This document shows, piece by piece, positions 1 through 9,015 of a stretch of DNA of 64,000 bases. Location: assembly GCF_001676705.1 (NCBI RefSeq), contig NZ_CP016170.1:434001-498000 (forward strand), in the 5' to 3' direction. The stretch's first letter is position 1, and each line of letters starts with the position of its first letter. A program made the translations under genes and the position numbers. The stretch comes from Bordetella bronchialis (GTDB taxonomy: Bacteria; Pseudomonadota; Gammaproteobacteria; Burkholderiales; Burkholderiaceae_B). The notes below the pieces were generated by a model that was given only the letters and a program-made list of their open reading frames with translations, was not told the origin of the DNA and made no database searches.

Positions 1-1
1 G

Positions 2-874
2 AACGAAGCCAGCCTTGCCGAGATCGCGCCGTTCTTCGGCTTGCGCTACGAGGCCGGCCTGCGCATGGCCTTGCCCTTGTGCGGGGCCATGCACCAGGCC
101 CGCCTGCTGGCGGCGCTCGGCCTGCGGATGGCCCAACCGGAGCGGTCCCAGCCATGCAGCATCGCGGCGCCCGGCATCGGGGCGCCCGGCGTCGGGGCTT
201 CCGGCATCGTGGCTTCCGACGCCCAGGCTGCCGCGGGTCCTGTCTGGGGTATGGGTGGGCCGCGCACGCTGCAGGTCGACAAGCACTTCCATGACGCGGC
301 GTATCGACGTGGCGAGTTATCGCTCTCCGTGGATGCGGTGGCCGCGCCCCCTGCAAGCGCCGCCAGGGCCGTGGCGGCCGGCGGCGACCTGACGCGGCAG
401 TCCGACGTCGCGCTGAACCGCATGGTGGCCCTGCTGGCGGCGCGCGGCGACCGCATGGACGTCGCCTGGACACGGTTGATGTCGGCCATGTCGCAGGGGG
501 TGGCCGACTTCGTGCTTGCCGCGCGCGACATGCCGGAAATGTGGCGCTGGTCGCACATTCCGGAGCCCGAGTCCGTGCGGCATGTGCACTTCGAGATCGG
601 CGAGTTGCCGCTGGGCGGCTATCGGGTGGATGTGTCGGCCTGCCTGGAAACCGCTCGTCCCGATATGGAGGTCCAGTTGGCATTCTCGGTCCGGGTGAAT
701 GCCAGCGCGGGTCGCGTAACGGGTCTGATAGTCGCTCCGCAGGCGCGCGTGTTGCCCGCCGGTACGCCGCTGTCCGGCAACGGTACGGTCCGGCCGGTTA
801 CTACGGCCGCGACGGAATATGCCCGTATCGCCCCATCGCGCGTGAGTCCGCTGCCCGCGGCCGCTGGCGCCTGA
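2..874 (+). CDS. Hypothetical protein, 5' end outside window
   Basis: The reading frame is open from the first bases of the window, so the gene starts upstream and only its C-terminal ~290 residues are visible. I do not recognise a family. A Gly/Ala/Pro/Ser-rich tandem stretch (variants of APGIGAPGVGASGIVAS, coded around 165-225) separates an N-terminal part from a C-terminal part that has a mixed alpha/beta look (HVHFEIGELPLGGYRVDVSA). No transmembrane segment or nucleotide-binding motif is evident. The next gene starts 33 bases downstream on the same strand, so the two are probably co-transcribed. Strong GC3 bias supports real coding. Function unknown. Confidence 0.6.
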   Translation, partial: NEASLAEIAPFFGLRYEAGLRMALPLCGAMHQARLLAALGLRMAQPERSQPCSIAAPGIGAPGVGASGIVASDAQAAAGPVWGMGGPRTLQVDKHFHDAAYRRGELSLSVDAVAAPPASAARAVAAGGDLTRQSDVALNRMVALLAARGDRMDVAWTRLMSAMSQGVADFVLAARDMPEMWRWSHIPEPESVRHVHFEIGELPLGGYRVDVSACLETARPDMEVQLAFSVRVNASAGRVTGLIVAPQARVLPAGTPLSGNGTVRPVTTAATEYARIAPSRVSPLPAAAGA

Positions 875-907
875 TGGACTGTTTTCATCCTGTCGCGGAA
901 TCGACCC

Positions 908-2233
908 ATGAATGTGCAGCCGCCGGACCTTGCTCCAACCTTTATCGCCCCCCATCCAGAACCGATAACCACCGGTCTGCTTCCATCGGTGCCGCCGCGC
1001 CAATATGGGATACAGGCTGGCGACCGCAAAGCGACGTTGCGGTTCGCTCCCGCGCGCAGGGGCGGCGCGGCCCGGCAGGTCATGGATGGCAACGCCGGCG
1101 CGGGCCTGCGCCATGCCGCGGCCAACGGCGCCATGCTGACGCGTCCGATGCGGGACCTTCTCCAGGGCCTGAAACCGATGCATCCGCCGGCGCCCGCGCT
1201 CGGGGCGCCCGTCGCCCTGCGCCCCGGCGTCGATGTCGTGCATCCGCGTCCCCAGTCCGCGCCGGCTTTGCTGGAATCCGCCGTCGGCGATATCCGGCCC
1301 GGCACGCTTCCGGAACGCGCCGTCCGCCAGGACGACATGGCGCCGATGCCGGCGCCGGTCCCGGATACGGGCGGCTGCGCGGCGCCGTTGCGGCGCGGCG
1401 TTGCCAGCCTGGTCGGCGCGATCGGGCTGGCGTGCGACGCGGTCTACCAAGGTGTCAACGCCGCGGGACGAAAATGCAGGGATGTCTATCGGTTCATCCA
1501 CGACAAGTGCACGTCCGTGGGACGCAAGTCGTCCGACACGCCGGTCGCGCTGCTGATCGCCGACGTCGCGCGCCTGATGCGCAACCAGGAAGTCCTGGAT
1601 GCGCTGGGCCGCATCGCGCAGCCCGGGATGACGTACCAGAAGCTGCGCTACATGGCCGAGCAACGCGGTTTCCGCATCGCGGAGGACGCCGCCGGACGCG
1701 GTTTCGACGCCCCCTTGGGGACGACCAGCGATTCGCTGACGCGGCGCCTGGTATCCAGCCTGCAAAACAGCGATGACCCGTGGCGTATCCTGCGCGGGCA
1801 CGCCGGGCTTCAAGATACCTGCCCCGAGCTTGCCATCGCCCGGGAACGGTATCTTGCCTATCGGGACGCGCACTATCCGGACTTCGACGCCATCCACCGC
1901 CGCATGCAGCAGTTTTCCGATTTGCGGCCGCTGGAGGAAATGAAAGCCCTGGTGGAGTCCCGGCGCGCCGCCAGCGAGGCCAACGGGGATGTGTTCGACG
2001 CCGATGCCTACATCCAGGACAACATCCTCAACCCCGGGAATCCCTATCCCATTACCGGCAGGCAACTGCGCGACGACGTGCTGCGCCTGCAAAAATGCAT
2101 GCCGGACCTGGCCGGGTTCCTGCAGGGACTGGACCTGGCCGACTGCCGTGCCGAATATCGGCGCCGGCAGCGTGAGCCGGGGGCGACGGGGTCCCCCGCG
2201 CAGGCTGCCGGGATCGGCATGCAAGAGTCCTGA
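908..2233 (+). CDS. Hypothetical protein, 441 aa
   Basis: The 441-residue product has a Pro/Ala/Arg-rich, probably disordered N-terminal third (residues 1-150), a short hydrophobic stretch around residues 163-180 (VASLVGAIGLACDAVY), and a helical, charged C-terminal half (LIADVARLMRNQEVLDALGRI; MQQFSDLRPLEEMKALVES). No known domain was recognised. It follows another unrecognised gene by 33 bases. A disordered N-terminus with a helical C-terminus would fit a secreted effector-like protein, but nothing in the sequence proves that. The ATG start fits the coding bias; a weaker upstream start cannot be excluded. Confidence 0.6.
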   Translation: MNVQPPDLAPTFIAPHPEPITTGLLPSVPPRQYGIQAGDRKATLRFAPARRGGAARQVMDGNAGAGLRHAAANGAMLTRPMRDLLQGLKPMHPPAPALGAPVALRPGVDVVHPRPQSAPALLESAVGDIRPGTLPERAVRQDDMAPMPAPVPDTGGCAAPLRRGVASLVGAIGLACDAVYQGVNAAGRKCRDVYRFIHDKCTSVGRKSSDTPVALLIADVARLMRNQEVLDALGRIAQPGMTYQKLRYMAEQRGFRIAEDAAGRGFDAPLGTTSDSLTRRLVSSLQNSDDPWRILRGHAGLQDTCPELAIARERYLAYRDAHYPDFDAIHRRMQQFSDLRPLEEMKALVESRRAASEANGDVFDADAYIQDNILNPGNPYPITGRQLRDDVLRLQKCMPDLAGFLQGLDLADCRAEYRRRQREPGATGSPAQAAGIGMQES

Positions 2234-2293
2234 CCCCCCCTGGTCCCGTCCAAGGCGGCTGCTAAACTCCCCGCAGTTTTCAGCGAGCGCGCC

Positions 2294-3433
2294 TTGGTTC
2301 GATTCCTTCACACCTCCGATTGGCAGATCGGCAAGCTGTTCGGCCAGTTCGACCCGGACGACGCCGCCATCCTGGCGGATGCGCGTTTCCAGGTTGTGGA
2401 GCGGCTTGCCGATGCGGCCAACGCGCACCGCATGGATATGGTCCTGGTCGCGGGCGACGTCTTCGACGCGCAGACCGTCAGCGACCGCACCGTGCATCGG
2501 CTCTTCAACGCAATGGGCGCCTACCGCGGGCCCTGGGTGCTCATACCGGGCAATCACGACGCCGCGCTCAGCGAGTCGGTCTGGACCCGCGCCGCGCGGC
2601 TGGGGGCGATTCCCCCGCACGTGCATGTCTGCCTGTCGCCCGAGCCCCTGGAACTTCGCGAGCAGGGCGTGGCCATCCTGCCGGCGCCGCTGACCCAGCG
2701 CAACACCTACATCGACCTCACCGAGTGGTTCGCGGACGCGCAGACCGCTCCAGGCCTGCTGCGCATCGGCATGGCCCATGGCAGCGTGCAGGGCATCCTG
2801 GCGGAGGACATCGACTCGCCCAATCCCATCGCCGCCGACCGCGCCGCGCGGGCGCGCCTGGATTACCTGGCGCTGGGGGATTGGCACGGATGCCGGCGGA
2901 TCGACGATAGAACCTGGTATAGCGGCACGCCGGAAACCGACCGGTTCCGAGGCAATACCTCGGGCCAGGCGCTGCGGGTGCAGTTGGACGGCCCGGGCGC
3001 GGCGCCCGTCGTCACGCCGTTCGCCTGCGGCGCCTACCGCTGGCGCGATGAAACGCTCCAGTTCCGGGTCGCCAGCGATGTCGACCATGCCCTGCAGCAC
3101 CTGGCGGCGCTGGGCGCCAAGGATGTCATGCAGCTTGCCTGCGCCGGCCAGGTCGACCTGGAAGGCTACCGGCGGCTGGAGCAGGCAATCGGGCAGGCGC
3201 GCGGCGTGACCCGTGCATTGCTCGCCGATCTGTCCGCATTGACCTTGCAGCCGACCGAGCACGATATGGAAAACCTGCGCGCCGACGGCTATGTGGGCGA
3301 GGTCATCGCGGCCCTGCGAGGCGCTCAGGACGGTCCGGACGGAGAGATCGCGCGCGATGCCCTGGCCGTGCTGGCCGGCATACTGGACCGGCGCGCGGCG
3401 CCGGCCGCCGCGCCGGGCGGGGACGCGCCTTGA
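2294..3433 (+). CDS. DNA repair metallophosphoesterase, SbcD/YhaO-like
   Basis: This is a calcineurin-like phosphoesterase of the SbcD/Mre11 group, expected to form the nuclease subunit of a DNA end-processing complex. Motifs in order: HTSDWQIGKLF near the N-terminus, GDVFDA, GNHDA, AHGSVQG and LGDWHG. In SbcD/Mre11 the first motif is usually D-x-H (DWHLG); here it reads D-W-Q, so one metal-ligand histidine is replaced by Gln. At 379 residues it resembles the YhaO branch. Start is TTG at 2294. The stop overlaps the next gene's TTG by 4 bases, so translation is probably coupled with the partner ATPase. Confidence 0.85.
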   Translation: MVRFLHTSDWQIGKLFGQFDPDDAAILADARFQVVERLADAANAHRMDMVLVAGDVFDAQTVSDRTVHRLFNAMGAYRGPWVLIPGNHDAALSESVWTRAARLGAIPPHVHVCLSPEPLELREQGVAILPAPLTQRNTYIDLTEWFADAQTAPGLLRIGMAHGSVQGILAEDIDSPNPIAADRAARARLDYLALGDWHGCRRIDDRTWYSGTPETDRFRGNTSGQALRVQLDGPGAAPVVTPFACGAYRWRDETLQFRVASDVDHALQHLAALGAKDVMQLACAGQVDLEGYRRLEQAIGQARGVTRALLADLSALTLQPTEHDMENLRADGYVGEVIAALRGAQDGPDGEIARDALAVLAGILDRRAAPAAAPGGDAP

Positions 3434-6075
3434 AGCTTACCCGCGTACGCATCGAGCAATTCAGGCAATTTCGCACGGCGCTTGAAATCGAGGGCCTGGA
3501 GGACGGCATCAACCTGTTCGCCGGTCCCAACGAGGCCGGCAAAAGCACGGTCGTCGCGGCCATCCGCGCCGCCTTTTTCGAGCGTTTCCGCTCCAGCGCC
3601 GCGGAAGACTTCCGTCCCTGGGACGATCCATCGGCATCGCCCGCCGTCACCCTGGCCTTCGATCACGATGGACAGCACTATCAGCTGACCAAGCGCTTTC
3701 TCGGGCGCAAGCGCTGCGAGCTGCGCATCGGCGAACGCATGCTGGACGGCGCCGAGGCCGAGGACGAACTCGCCGCGCTGATGGGCTTCCAGCACGCCGG
3801 CAAGGGCGCCAGCAAGGCGGAACACTGGGGCATCCCGGGCCTGCTGTGGATACAGCAAGGCAGCGGGCAGGACATACGCGATCCGGTCTCGCACGCAACC
3901 GGGCACTTGCGGACCGCGCTGGATGTTTCGCTGGGAGAAGTCGCCAGTTCCCAGGGCGACGATGTCATCGCCGAGGTCCAGTCCGCCCGGGACGCCTTGC
4001 TGACGCCATCGGCCGGCAAGCCCAAGGGCGCCTATGCCGCCGCCTTGGAAAAGGCGGCCGAACTGGAGGCGGCCCTGGCCGGGCTGCAGGCCGAGATCGG
4101 CGAGTACCGCCACAAGGTCGATCGACTGGCCGCGCTGCGGCGGGAGCACCACGACGACGCGGCGGAACAGCCGTGGGCGGCGTTTCGCGCGCAGGAGAAG
4201 GCGGCTGCCGAGCGGCTGGTCGAAATCCAGGGCCTGCAGGATGCGCTGTCCATGGAAAGGACGCAGGCGGGGCGCTGGGAGAGCAGGGCGGAGCTGGCGC
4301 GCAGCAGGCTGGACGCCTACGCCGCCGAGGAGCGGGCCGTAGCGGCCCGGCAGGAAGCGCTGGACCGCGCCACGGAGGCCCACGCGGCGGCTTCCGCGGC
4401 GATGCAGCCGTGGCTCGGCAGATTGGAACAGGCGGAGCAGGCGCTGGCCGACGCGCGGCGGCGGCTCCACCTTGCCCGGCAGGTAGAGGCCCGCCAGCAA
4501 CTGGCGCGCGAACGTGCCACCGCACAGGCCAGGGCCGATGCGATCGCGCAAGCCCTGGCGCAGGCCCAGGCGGAACAAGCCCGCCTGATCGAGCACCGGC
4601 GCCAGGCTTCGGCCAGCCGGATCGATGAAGGAATCGTCAAGCGCCTGCGCGAGGCGGAACTCGCCCTGCGCGAACTGGAACTGCGCCGCGCCGGCGTGGC
4701 CACCCGCCTGCGCTATCGCCTGCAGGATGCCGCGGGTATCGAGGCCGGCGGCGAGATGCTGCGGGGCGAGGGCGAACGCCAGCTGATCGCCCCCACCACG
4801 CTGCGGCTGCCCGGCCTGGGAGAGCTGGAAATCGTCCCGGGCGGCGCGGACCTGGCGGCCTTGCGGCGCGAGCAGGACGACTGGATGGCGCGGCGGCAGG
4901 CGGCGCTGGAGGCCGCCGGGGTAAGTAGCCTGGAGGAAGCGGAGGCCCGGCGCCGCGACCAGGCGGCGCACGAGGCCGAAGCCCGCAACGCGGAGGCCAC
5001 CTTGAAAGGCCTTGCGCCCGCTGGCATCGAGGCCCTGCGGGCCCAGCTGGCGGATGTCCGCCAACGTATCCAGGATGTCGATGCGGCGGGCGCCGCGGCC
5101 CCGCCCGACGAGGCCGCCATGGCCGATGTGTCCGTGCGGGACGCGGAAGCCCAGGCCGCCGCCGCCGAAGACGCCCTGCGGCAGGCCACCGAAGGGCGGC
5201 ATGCGGCGCAATTGGCCGAGAGCCATGCCAGGGCGCGGGCAGAGGCCGCCCGGCGCGAGTGCGATGCCGCGCGAGCCACCTTGCAGGCCGAGGGCCGGGC
5301 GGACAAGCGGGCGGACGCCGAACGTGAACTGGCGCACGCCGGCGAACAGCGGCACGCCGCGCTGGCGCGCGCCGAAGCGCTGGAACGCCAGGTGGCGCAA
5401 TCGCGGCCCGATATCCTGCGCCAGGACATCGAGCGTTTGCGCCGCAGCGCGGAGCAGCATGAAAAGCGGCACGCCGAGCGCCGCGATGCCATCTTCAGGC
5501 TGGAGGCCGAACTGCATGTGGCCGGTGCGCAGGGCCTGGACGAAAGGCAGGCTGAAATCGCGCGCGACCTGGCGCAGGCGCGGCGGCAGGCGGCCGAACT
5601 GGCGAAGCAGGCGCGGGCGCTGGATTACCTGCTCGCCCTGCTGCGCGACAAGCGCGATACCCTCACGCGGCGTTTGCAGGCGCCGCTGCGCCTGCGCCTG
5701 CAGCATTATGTCGACCTGCTTTTCCCCCAGGCCCGCATCGATATCGACGAGGACCTGATGCTGGGATCGCTTACCCGTGGCGGCCAGCAAGGGCCGGAGC
5801 GCAGCGCCTTCGAAGCCCTGAGCTTCGGCGCGCGCGAGCAATTGGGCGTCATCGCCCGCCTGGCGTATGCGGATCTGCTGCGGGAAGCGGGCCGGCCCAC
5901 CCTCATCATCCTGGACGACGTGCTGGTTCACAGCGATGACGAGCGGCTCGCGCAAATGAAGCGGGTGCTGTTCGACGCGGGAACGCGCCACCAGATCCTG
6001 CTCTTCACCTGCCACCCCTCCGATTGGCGCGACCTGGGCGTCGCGCCGCGTGCGCTCGCCCCGTCTCCCGGCTGA
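3430..6075 (+). CDS. SbcC/YhaN-like AAA ATPase with coiled coils
   Basis: This is a Rad50/SbcC-type ATPase of 881 residues and the partner of the upstream phosphoesterase. Walker A is GPNEAGKST at about residues 33-41; Walker B is LIILDDVLVHSDD near residue 830, after a signature-like ALSFGAREQLG. The intervening ~600 residues are Ala/Glu/Arg/Gln-rich heptad-like coiled coil. No clear CxxC zinc hook is visible in the middle, which fits the YhaN branch better than classical SbcC. Start is TTG in a 4-base overlap with the previous stop. A probable DNA repair or end-processing complex; the exact role is inferred from family. Confidence 0.85.
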   Translation: MKLTRVRIEQFRQFRTALEIEGLEDGINLFAGPNEAGKSTVVAAIRAAFFERFRSSAAEDFRPWDDPSASPAVTLAFDHDGQHYQLTKRFLGRKRCELRIGERMLDGAEAEDELAALMGFQHAGKGASKAEHWGIPGLLWIQQGSGQDIRDPVSHATGHLRTALDVSLGEVASSQGDDVIAEVQSARDALLTPSAGKPKGAYAAALEKAAELEAALAGLQAEIGEYRHKVDRLAALRREHHDDAAEQPWAAFRAQEKAAAERLVEIQGLQDALSMERTQAGRWESRAELARSRLDAYAAEERAVAARQEALDRATEAHAAASAAMQPWLGRLEQAEQALADARRRLHLARQVEARQQLARERATAQARADAIAQALAQAQAEQARLIEHRRQASASRIDEGIVKRLREAELALRELELRRAGVATRLRYRLQDAAGIEAGGEMLRGEGERQLIAPTTLRLPGLGELEIVPGGADLAALRREQDDWMARRQAALEAAGVSSLEEAEARRRDQAAHEAEARNAEATLKGLAPAGIEALRAQLADVRQRIQDVDAAGAAAPPDEAAMADVSVRDAEAQAAAAEDALRQATEGRHAAQLAESHARARAEAARRECDAARATLQAEGRADKRADAERELAHAGEQRHAALARAEALERQVAQSRPDILRQDIERLRRSAEQHEKRHAERRDAIFRLEAELHVAGAQGLDERQAEIARDLAQARRQAAELAKQARALDYLLALLRDKRDTLTRRLQAPLRLRLQHYVDLLFPQARIDIDEDLMLGSLTRGGQQGPERSAFEALSFGAREQLGVIARLAYADLLREAGRPTLIILDDVLVHSDDERLAQMKRVLFDAGTRHQILLFTCHPSDWRDLGVAPRALAPSPG

Positions 6076-6429
6076 CGCGTGACGCTTTGAAAGCGCCAAC
6101 ATCGGCGAGCGGTGGAGGACCGCTTGGGCGCTGTGGAACTGTCTTGTATGAAGTTACTTATCTACGCGTTGGCGTTACCGGAAGGCGTACGCGTTCGCGG
6201 TAAACTTCTTGCGGCTTCGTATATTAGGGTCGCCTGAGCCGTTCGGTCGGCATCCGGGTTTCCCCTCATTTCTTCCCCATGCTGGCGGCGGCGCGGTCGT
6301 GTAATGTCGTGAGTGTCGCTGTATGGCGACAGAAAGCGATTTAATCCGTCACAGTTAGATACAGTTTTCCTGGCAAACTCCTATAATCGTTCATCATGGA
6401 ACTGCGGCTCCCTTTGGAATAGTAGGACT
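6076..6429 (+). promoter_or_regulatory. Intergenic region with likely promoter for GT9 gene
   Basis: This 354-base stretch has no gene and is AT-richer than its neighbours. A perfect TATAAT lies at 6382-6387, 43 bases before the ATG at 6430; no good -35 box stands at the ideal distance. Around 6170-6205 there is an imperfect inverted repeat (GTTACCG ... CGGTAAA). The open frame extends back to 6313 without a stop, but codon use there is unlike coding sequence. Confidence 0.45.
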
Positions 6430-7407
6430 ATGGCCAAACCCTCCGGCGACATGCCCCCGTACGACAAGGCCCGAGCGCTGAGCGGCTTGCGCAACGCCGG
6501 CCGCGTCGCGCTGCTCATGGCGCCCCGGCTCGGCGATACGCTGCTCATGATGACGCTGGCGCAGAACCTGGCCCTGCATGGCCGCCAGGTCACCGTGTTC
6601 GGCGACTACGTCCATGCCCTGCGGGAATGGTTTCCCACCATGGATGTGCGCCCCTCGCTGCCCCAGGCGGAAGCCCGGGCCACCCTGGCCGACTACGACT
6701 GTGTCGGCCAGATGCACATCGGCTGGCCGTACACCCTGCACGATTGCCACGAACACTATTTCTATTACGACGCCCATGTGGTCGTCACCGGCCGCGGCTT
6801 CGTCAAGCTGTTCCAGATCCGCGATTTCTGTAGGGATGAGCTCGGCATGCCGGGGGCGACGATCGACAACGCCCTGCAACCGCTCAACCGGCAGGAGCAT
6901 CGCTCGCGGCCCGGACGCATTGTCCTGCACCCCACTTCGACAGAAGCATTGCGCTGTTGGGCGCCGCATCACTTCGAAGCCCTGGGCGTGCGCCTGCTGA
7001 AGGACGGCTACGAACCCAATTTCGTCGTGGCGCCGCACGAACGCGCGGACTGGGCGTTCCTGCGGGAAGCCGGCCTGAAGGTGCCCGAGTTGAGCTCGCT
7101 TTCGGAAGTCGCCTCCCTGATCCATGCGTCCGGATGGTTCATCGGCAACGAGTCGGGCCTGGGTCACCTGGCCTCCAACCTGGGCGTGCCCACCCTTTCC
7201 GTTACCGGCCGCCCCACCCGGACCAAGGCCTGGCGGCCGGCCTGGGCGACGTCCCGCATCGTCTACCCGGCCTACATTCCCGGCGGGCGCTGGCGCGATC
7301 GGCTCTGGCGCCATTGGCTGTTGCCGCGCAGCGTCATGTGGGCCTTCCGGCGTCTGCAGCAGGACGACCGCCGCAATCCCGTCGCGCCACCGTGGACCGC
7401 CGCGTGA
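6430..7407 (+). CDS. Glycosyltransferase family 9 (heptosyltransferase-like)
   Basis: This is a GT-B fold glycosyltransferase of the ADP-heptose:LPS heptosyltransferase group (GT9). It shows the N-terminal RLGDTLLMMTLAQNLA pattern and the C-terminal nucleotide-sugar site pattern ASLIHASGWFIGNESGLGHLASNLGVPTLSV. The expected role is transfer of a sugar onto lipopolysaccharide core or a related glycan at the cytoplasmic face; the exact sugar cannot be told. I chose ATG 6430 over an upstream in-frame start at 6313 because the extra 39 residues lack coding character and cover the promoter-like sequence. An O-antigen ligase-like gene follows, consistent with surface glycan assembly. Length 325 aa. 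Confidence 0.8.
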   Translation: MAKPSGDMPPYDKARALSGLRNAGRVALLMAPRLGDTLLMMTLAQNLALHGRQVTVFGDYVHALREWFPTMDVRPSLPQAEARATLADYDCVGQMHIGWPYTLHDCHEHYFYYDAHVVVTGRGFVKLFQIRDFCRDELGMPGATIDNALQPLNRQEHRSRPGRIVLHPTSTEALRCWAPHHFEALGVRLLKDGYEPNFVVAPHERADWAFLREAGLKVPELSSLSEVASLIHASGWFIGNESGLGHLASNLGVPTLSVTGRPTRTKAWRPAWATSRIVYPAYIPGGRWRDRLWRHWLLPRSVMWAFRRLQQDDRRNPVAPPWTAA

Positions 7408-7532
7408 CGCTCCCGCCCTACGGTGGGCCCCCTCTCCATCGGCAAGCGGCCAGCTCGCGCCGCGCTATCGAAGCAGCCCAAACCATGCACGGGCGTGTGT
7501 ATCGGTACATGCCCCAGCCCTGATTTGAGTCC

Positions 7533-8828
7533 ATGCCTTCGCTATATCCTCGCCTGGCGGCGATATTCGCCCTTCTTGTGCCCGCTTGCGCCCTGACCAG
7601 CGCCAGCGCGGGTCCAGCCCTGCTGTATGTCTCCGGCTTGCTCTCCATCGTCGCGGTGGTCCACCACGGCATGCGCGGCAACGAGCCCGCCCACTGGCGC
7701 GACTTGCGGCCCATCATCGTGGCCTTGTGCGCGCCCCTGGCGTCCGTATTGCTGACCGCGGCCCTGGTCGACGACGCCTGGAGCGCCTCGGAGTTCGAGA
7801 AGTTCTTGCGCTTCGCGCTGGCCTGTCCGATCTGTTGGCTGCTGTTGCGGGCGCCCCCGCGCTGGCTGCAGCAGGTGCAATGGAGCCTGCTGTTCAGCGC
7901 CTTCGCCGGCTCCATCATGCTGATCGTCGTCATGCATAGCGCGGACCTGGGGCGCGGCACGGTCAGCGATTTCGGTGGGCGGTACAACGCCGTGGCCTTC
8001 GCCGACCTGACCTTGTTCTTCGGCTTCGCATCCTTGCTGACGCTGCCCTGGACGCTCAGCCCATGGCCGCGCCTGGAGCGCGCGCTGAAAATCCTGGCCG
8101 TCGTGTTGGCGCTGTATGCCACCTGGCTCTCGCAGACGCGCAGCAGCTGGATGCTGCTGCCCGTCTTTGGCCTGGTCGTGCTGTTGTCGCGCGCCCACTG
8201 GTCGCGCCGGACCAAGGGCCTGTTCGTCTGCGGCCTGGCGGTCGTCCTGGCGGCCGGCTCTTTCGCGCTCTGGGAATCGCATGGCAGCCGCATGCGGCAG
8301 GTGGCATCGGATGTCGAAGCCTACGTGCAGGATGCCGATCGCGATACCTCGGTCGGCATACGGATGCAGCTCTGGCATGCCTCATGGCTGATGTTCCTGG
8401 ACCATCCCGTCATCGGCACCGGAGCACGCCATTTCCGCGCCAACCTGGCCGAATTGCGCGACCGTGGCGTCGTCACGCCGCTGGTGGCTCGCGATTATGG
8501 CGAGCCCCACAACGACCTGATCGCCGCCATGGCCGGCTACGGCGCGATAGGCCTGCTGGCCATGCTGAGCCTGTACCTGATACCGGCGGTCGTTTTCTAT
8601 CGGCGGCTGTTTTCCCCGGATCCGGTCGTCCAGGTGGGCGCGCAGATCGGCCTGCTCTTCTGCCTGGGCTATACCGCCTTCAGCCTGACCGAAATGATGT
8701 TCCGCAATATGCGCAGCGTGCCGATCTACTCCGTGACGGTGGTCGTCCTGTTCGCGCTGACCTCGATGCGCCAGGCGCGGCCCGCCATGGTGCCCCCGCG
8801 AACCGCAACGCTCGAGAGCGCGTCCTAG
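7533..8828 (+). CDS. O-antigen ligase/polymerase family membrane protein
   Basis: This is a 431-residue polytopic inner-membrane protein with about ten to twelve hydrophobic segments. It carries the Wzy_C (O-antigen ligase) signature in a large periplasmic loop: GTGARHFRANLAEL followed by GEPHNDLIAAMAGYGAIGLL, where the HND histidine and the preceding Arg residues are the conserved positions. Such proteins ligate O-antigen to lipid A-core (WaaL) or polymerise O units (Wzy); family alone does not separate these. It lies 125 bases after a GT9 transferase on the same strand, supporting a lipopolysaccharide or glycan role. Confidence 0.8.
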   Translation: MPSLYPRLAAIFALLVPACALTSASAGPALLYVSGLLSIVAVVHHGMRGNEPAHWRDLRPIIVALCAPLASVLLTAALVDDAWSASEFEKFLRFALACPICWLLLRAPPRWLQQVQWSLLFSAFAGSIMLIVVMHSADLGRGTVSDFGGRYNAVAFADLTLFFGFASLLTLPWTLSPWPRLERALKILAVVLALYATWLSQTRSSWMLLPVFGLVVLLSRAHWSRRTKGLFVCGLAVVLAAGSFALWESHGSRMRQVASDVEAYVQDADRDTSVGIRMQLWHASWLMFLDHPVIGTGARHFRANLAELRDRGVVTPLVARDYGEPHNDLIAAMAGYGAIGLLAMLSLYLIPAVVFYRRLFSPDPVVQVGAQIGLLFCLGYTAFSLTEMMFRNMRSVPIYSVTVVVLFALTSMRQARPAMVPPRTATLESAS

Positions 8829-8977
8829 GTCTCGCCGCATGCCTTCCGGTCTGGTCTGATTCTGCTTGGAACCCGGAACAATGGCGTAACGTTTCTGCAA
8901 ACTTGCCGCAGGTTTTCCGTAGGCGATCGTGGCCGCATGGCTGGTACGCATGTCCGCGCTATGCCTCGGTACCCGAT

Positions 8978-8998
8978 AGGCGCGCGTCCCGCGCGCCT
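8978..8998 (+). promoter_or_regulatory. GC-rich hairpin upstream of the NTase-like gene
   Basis: A perfect 9-bp inverted repeat (AGGCGCGCG, TCC loop, CGCGCGCCT) ends 17 bases before the ATG at 9016. The ribosome-binding sequence CGGAGA follows directly. No T-run follows, so it is not an obvious terminator; it may end the preceding transcript or modulate translation. Confidence 0.4.
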
Positions 8999-9015
8999 TA
9001 CCTGTCGGAGACGCT

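Noticed and set aside
317..6102. Very long open frames on the minus strand (317-3262, 3325-6102)
   Set aside because: They lie antisense to the well-supported phosphoesterase and ATPase genes and give Arg/Gly/Gln-rich sequence without family motifs; they are side effects of high GC3 bias.
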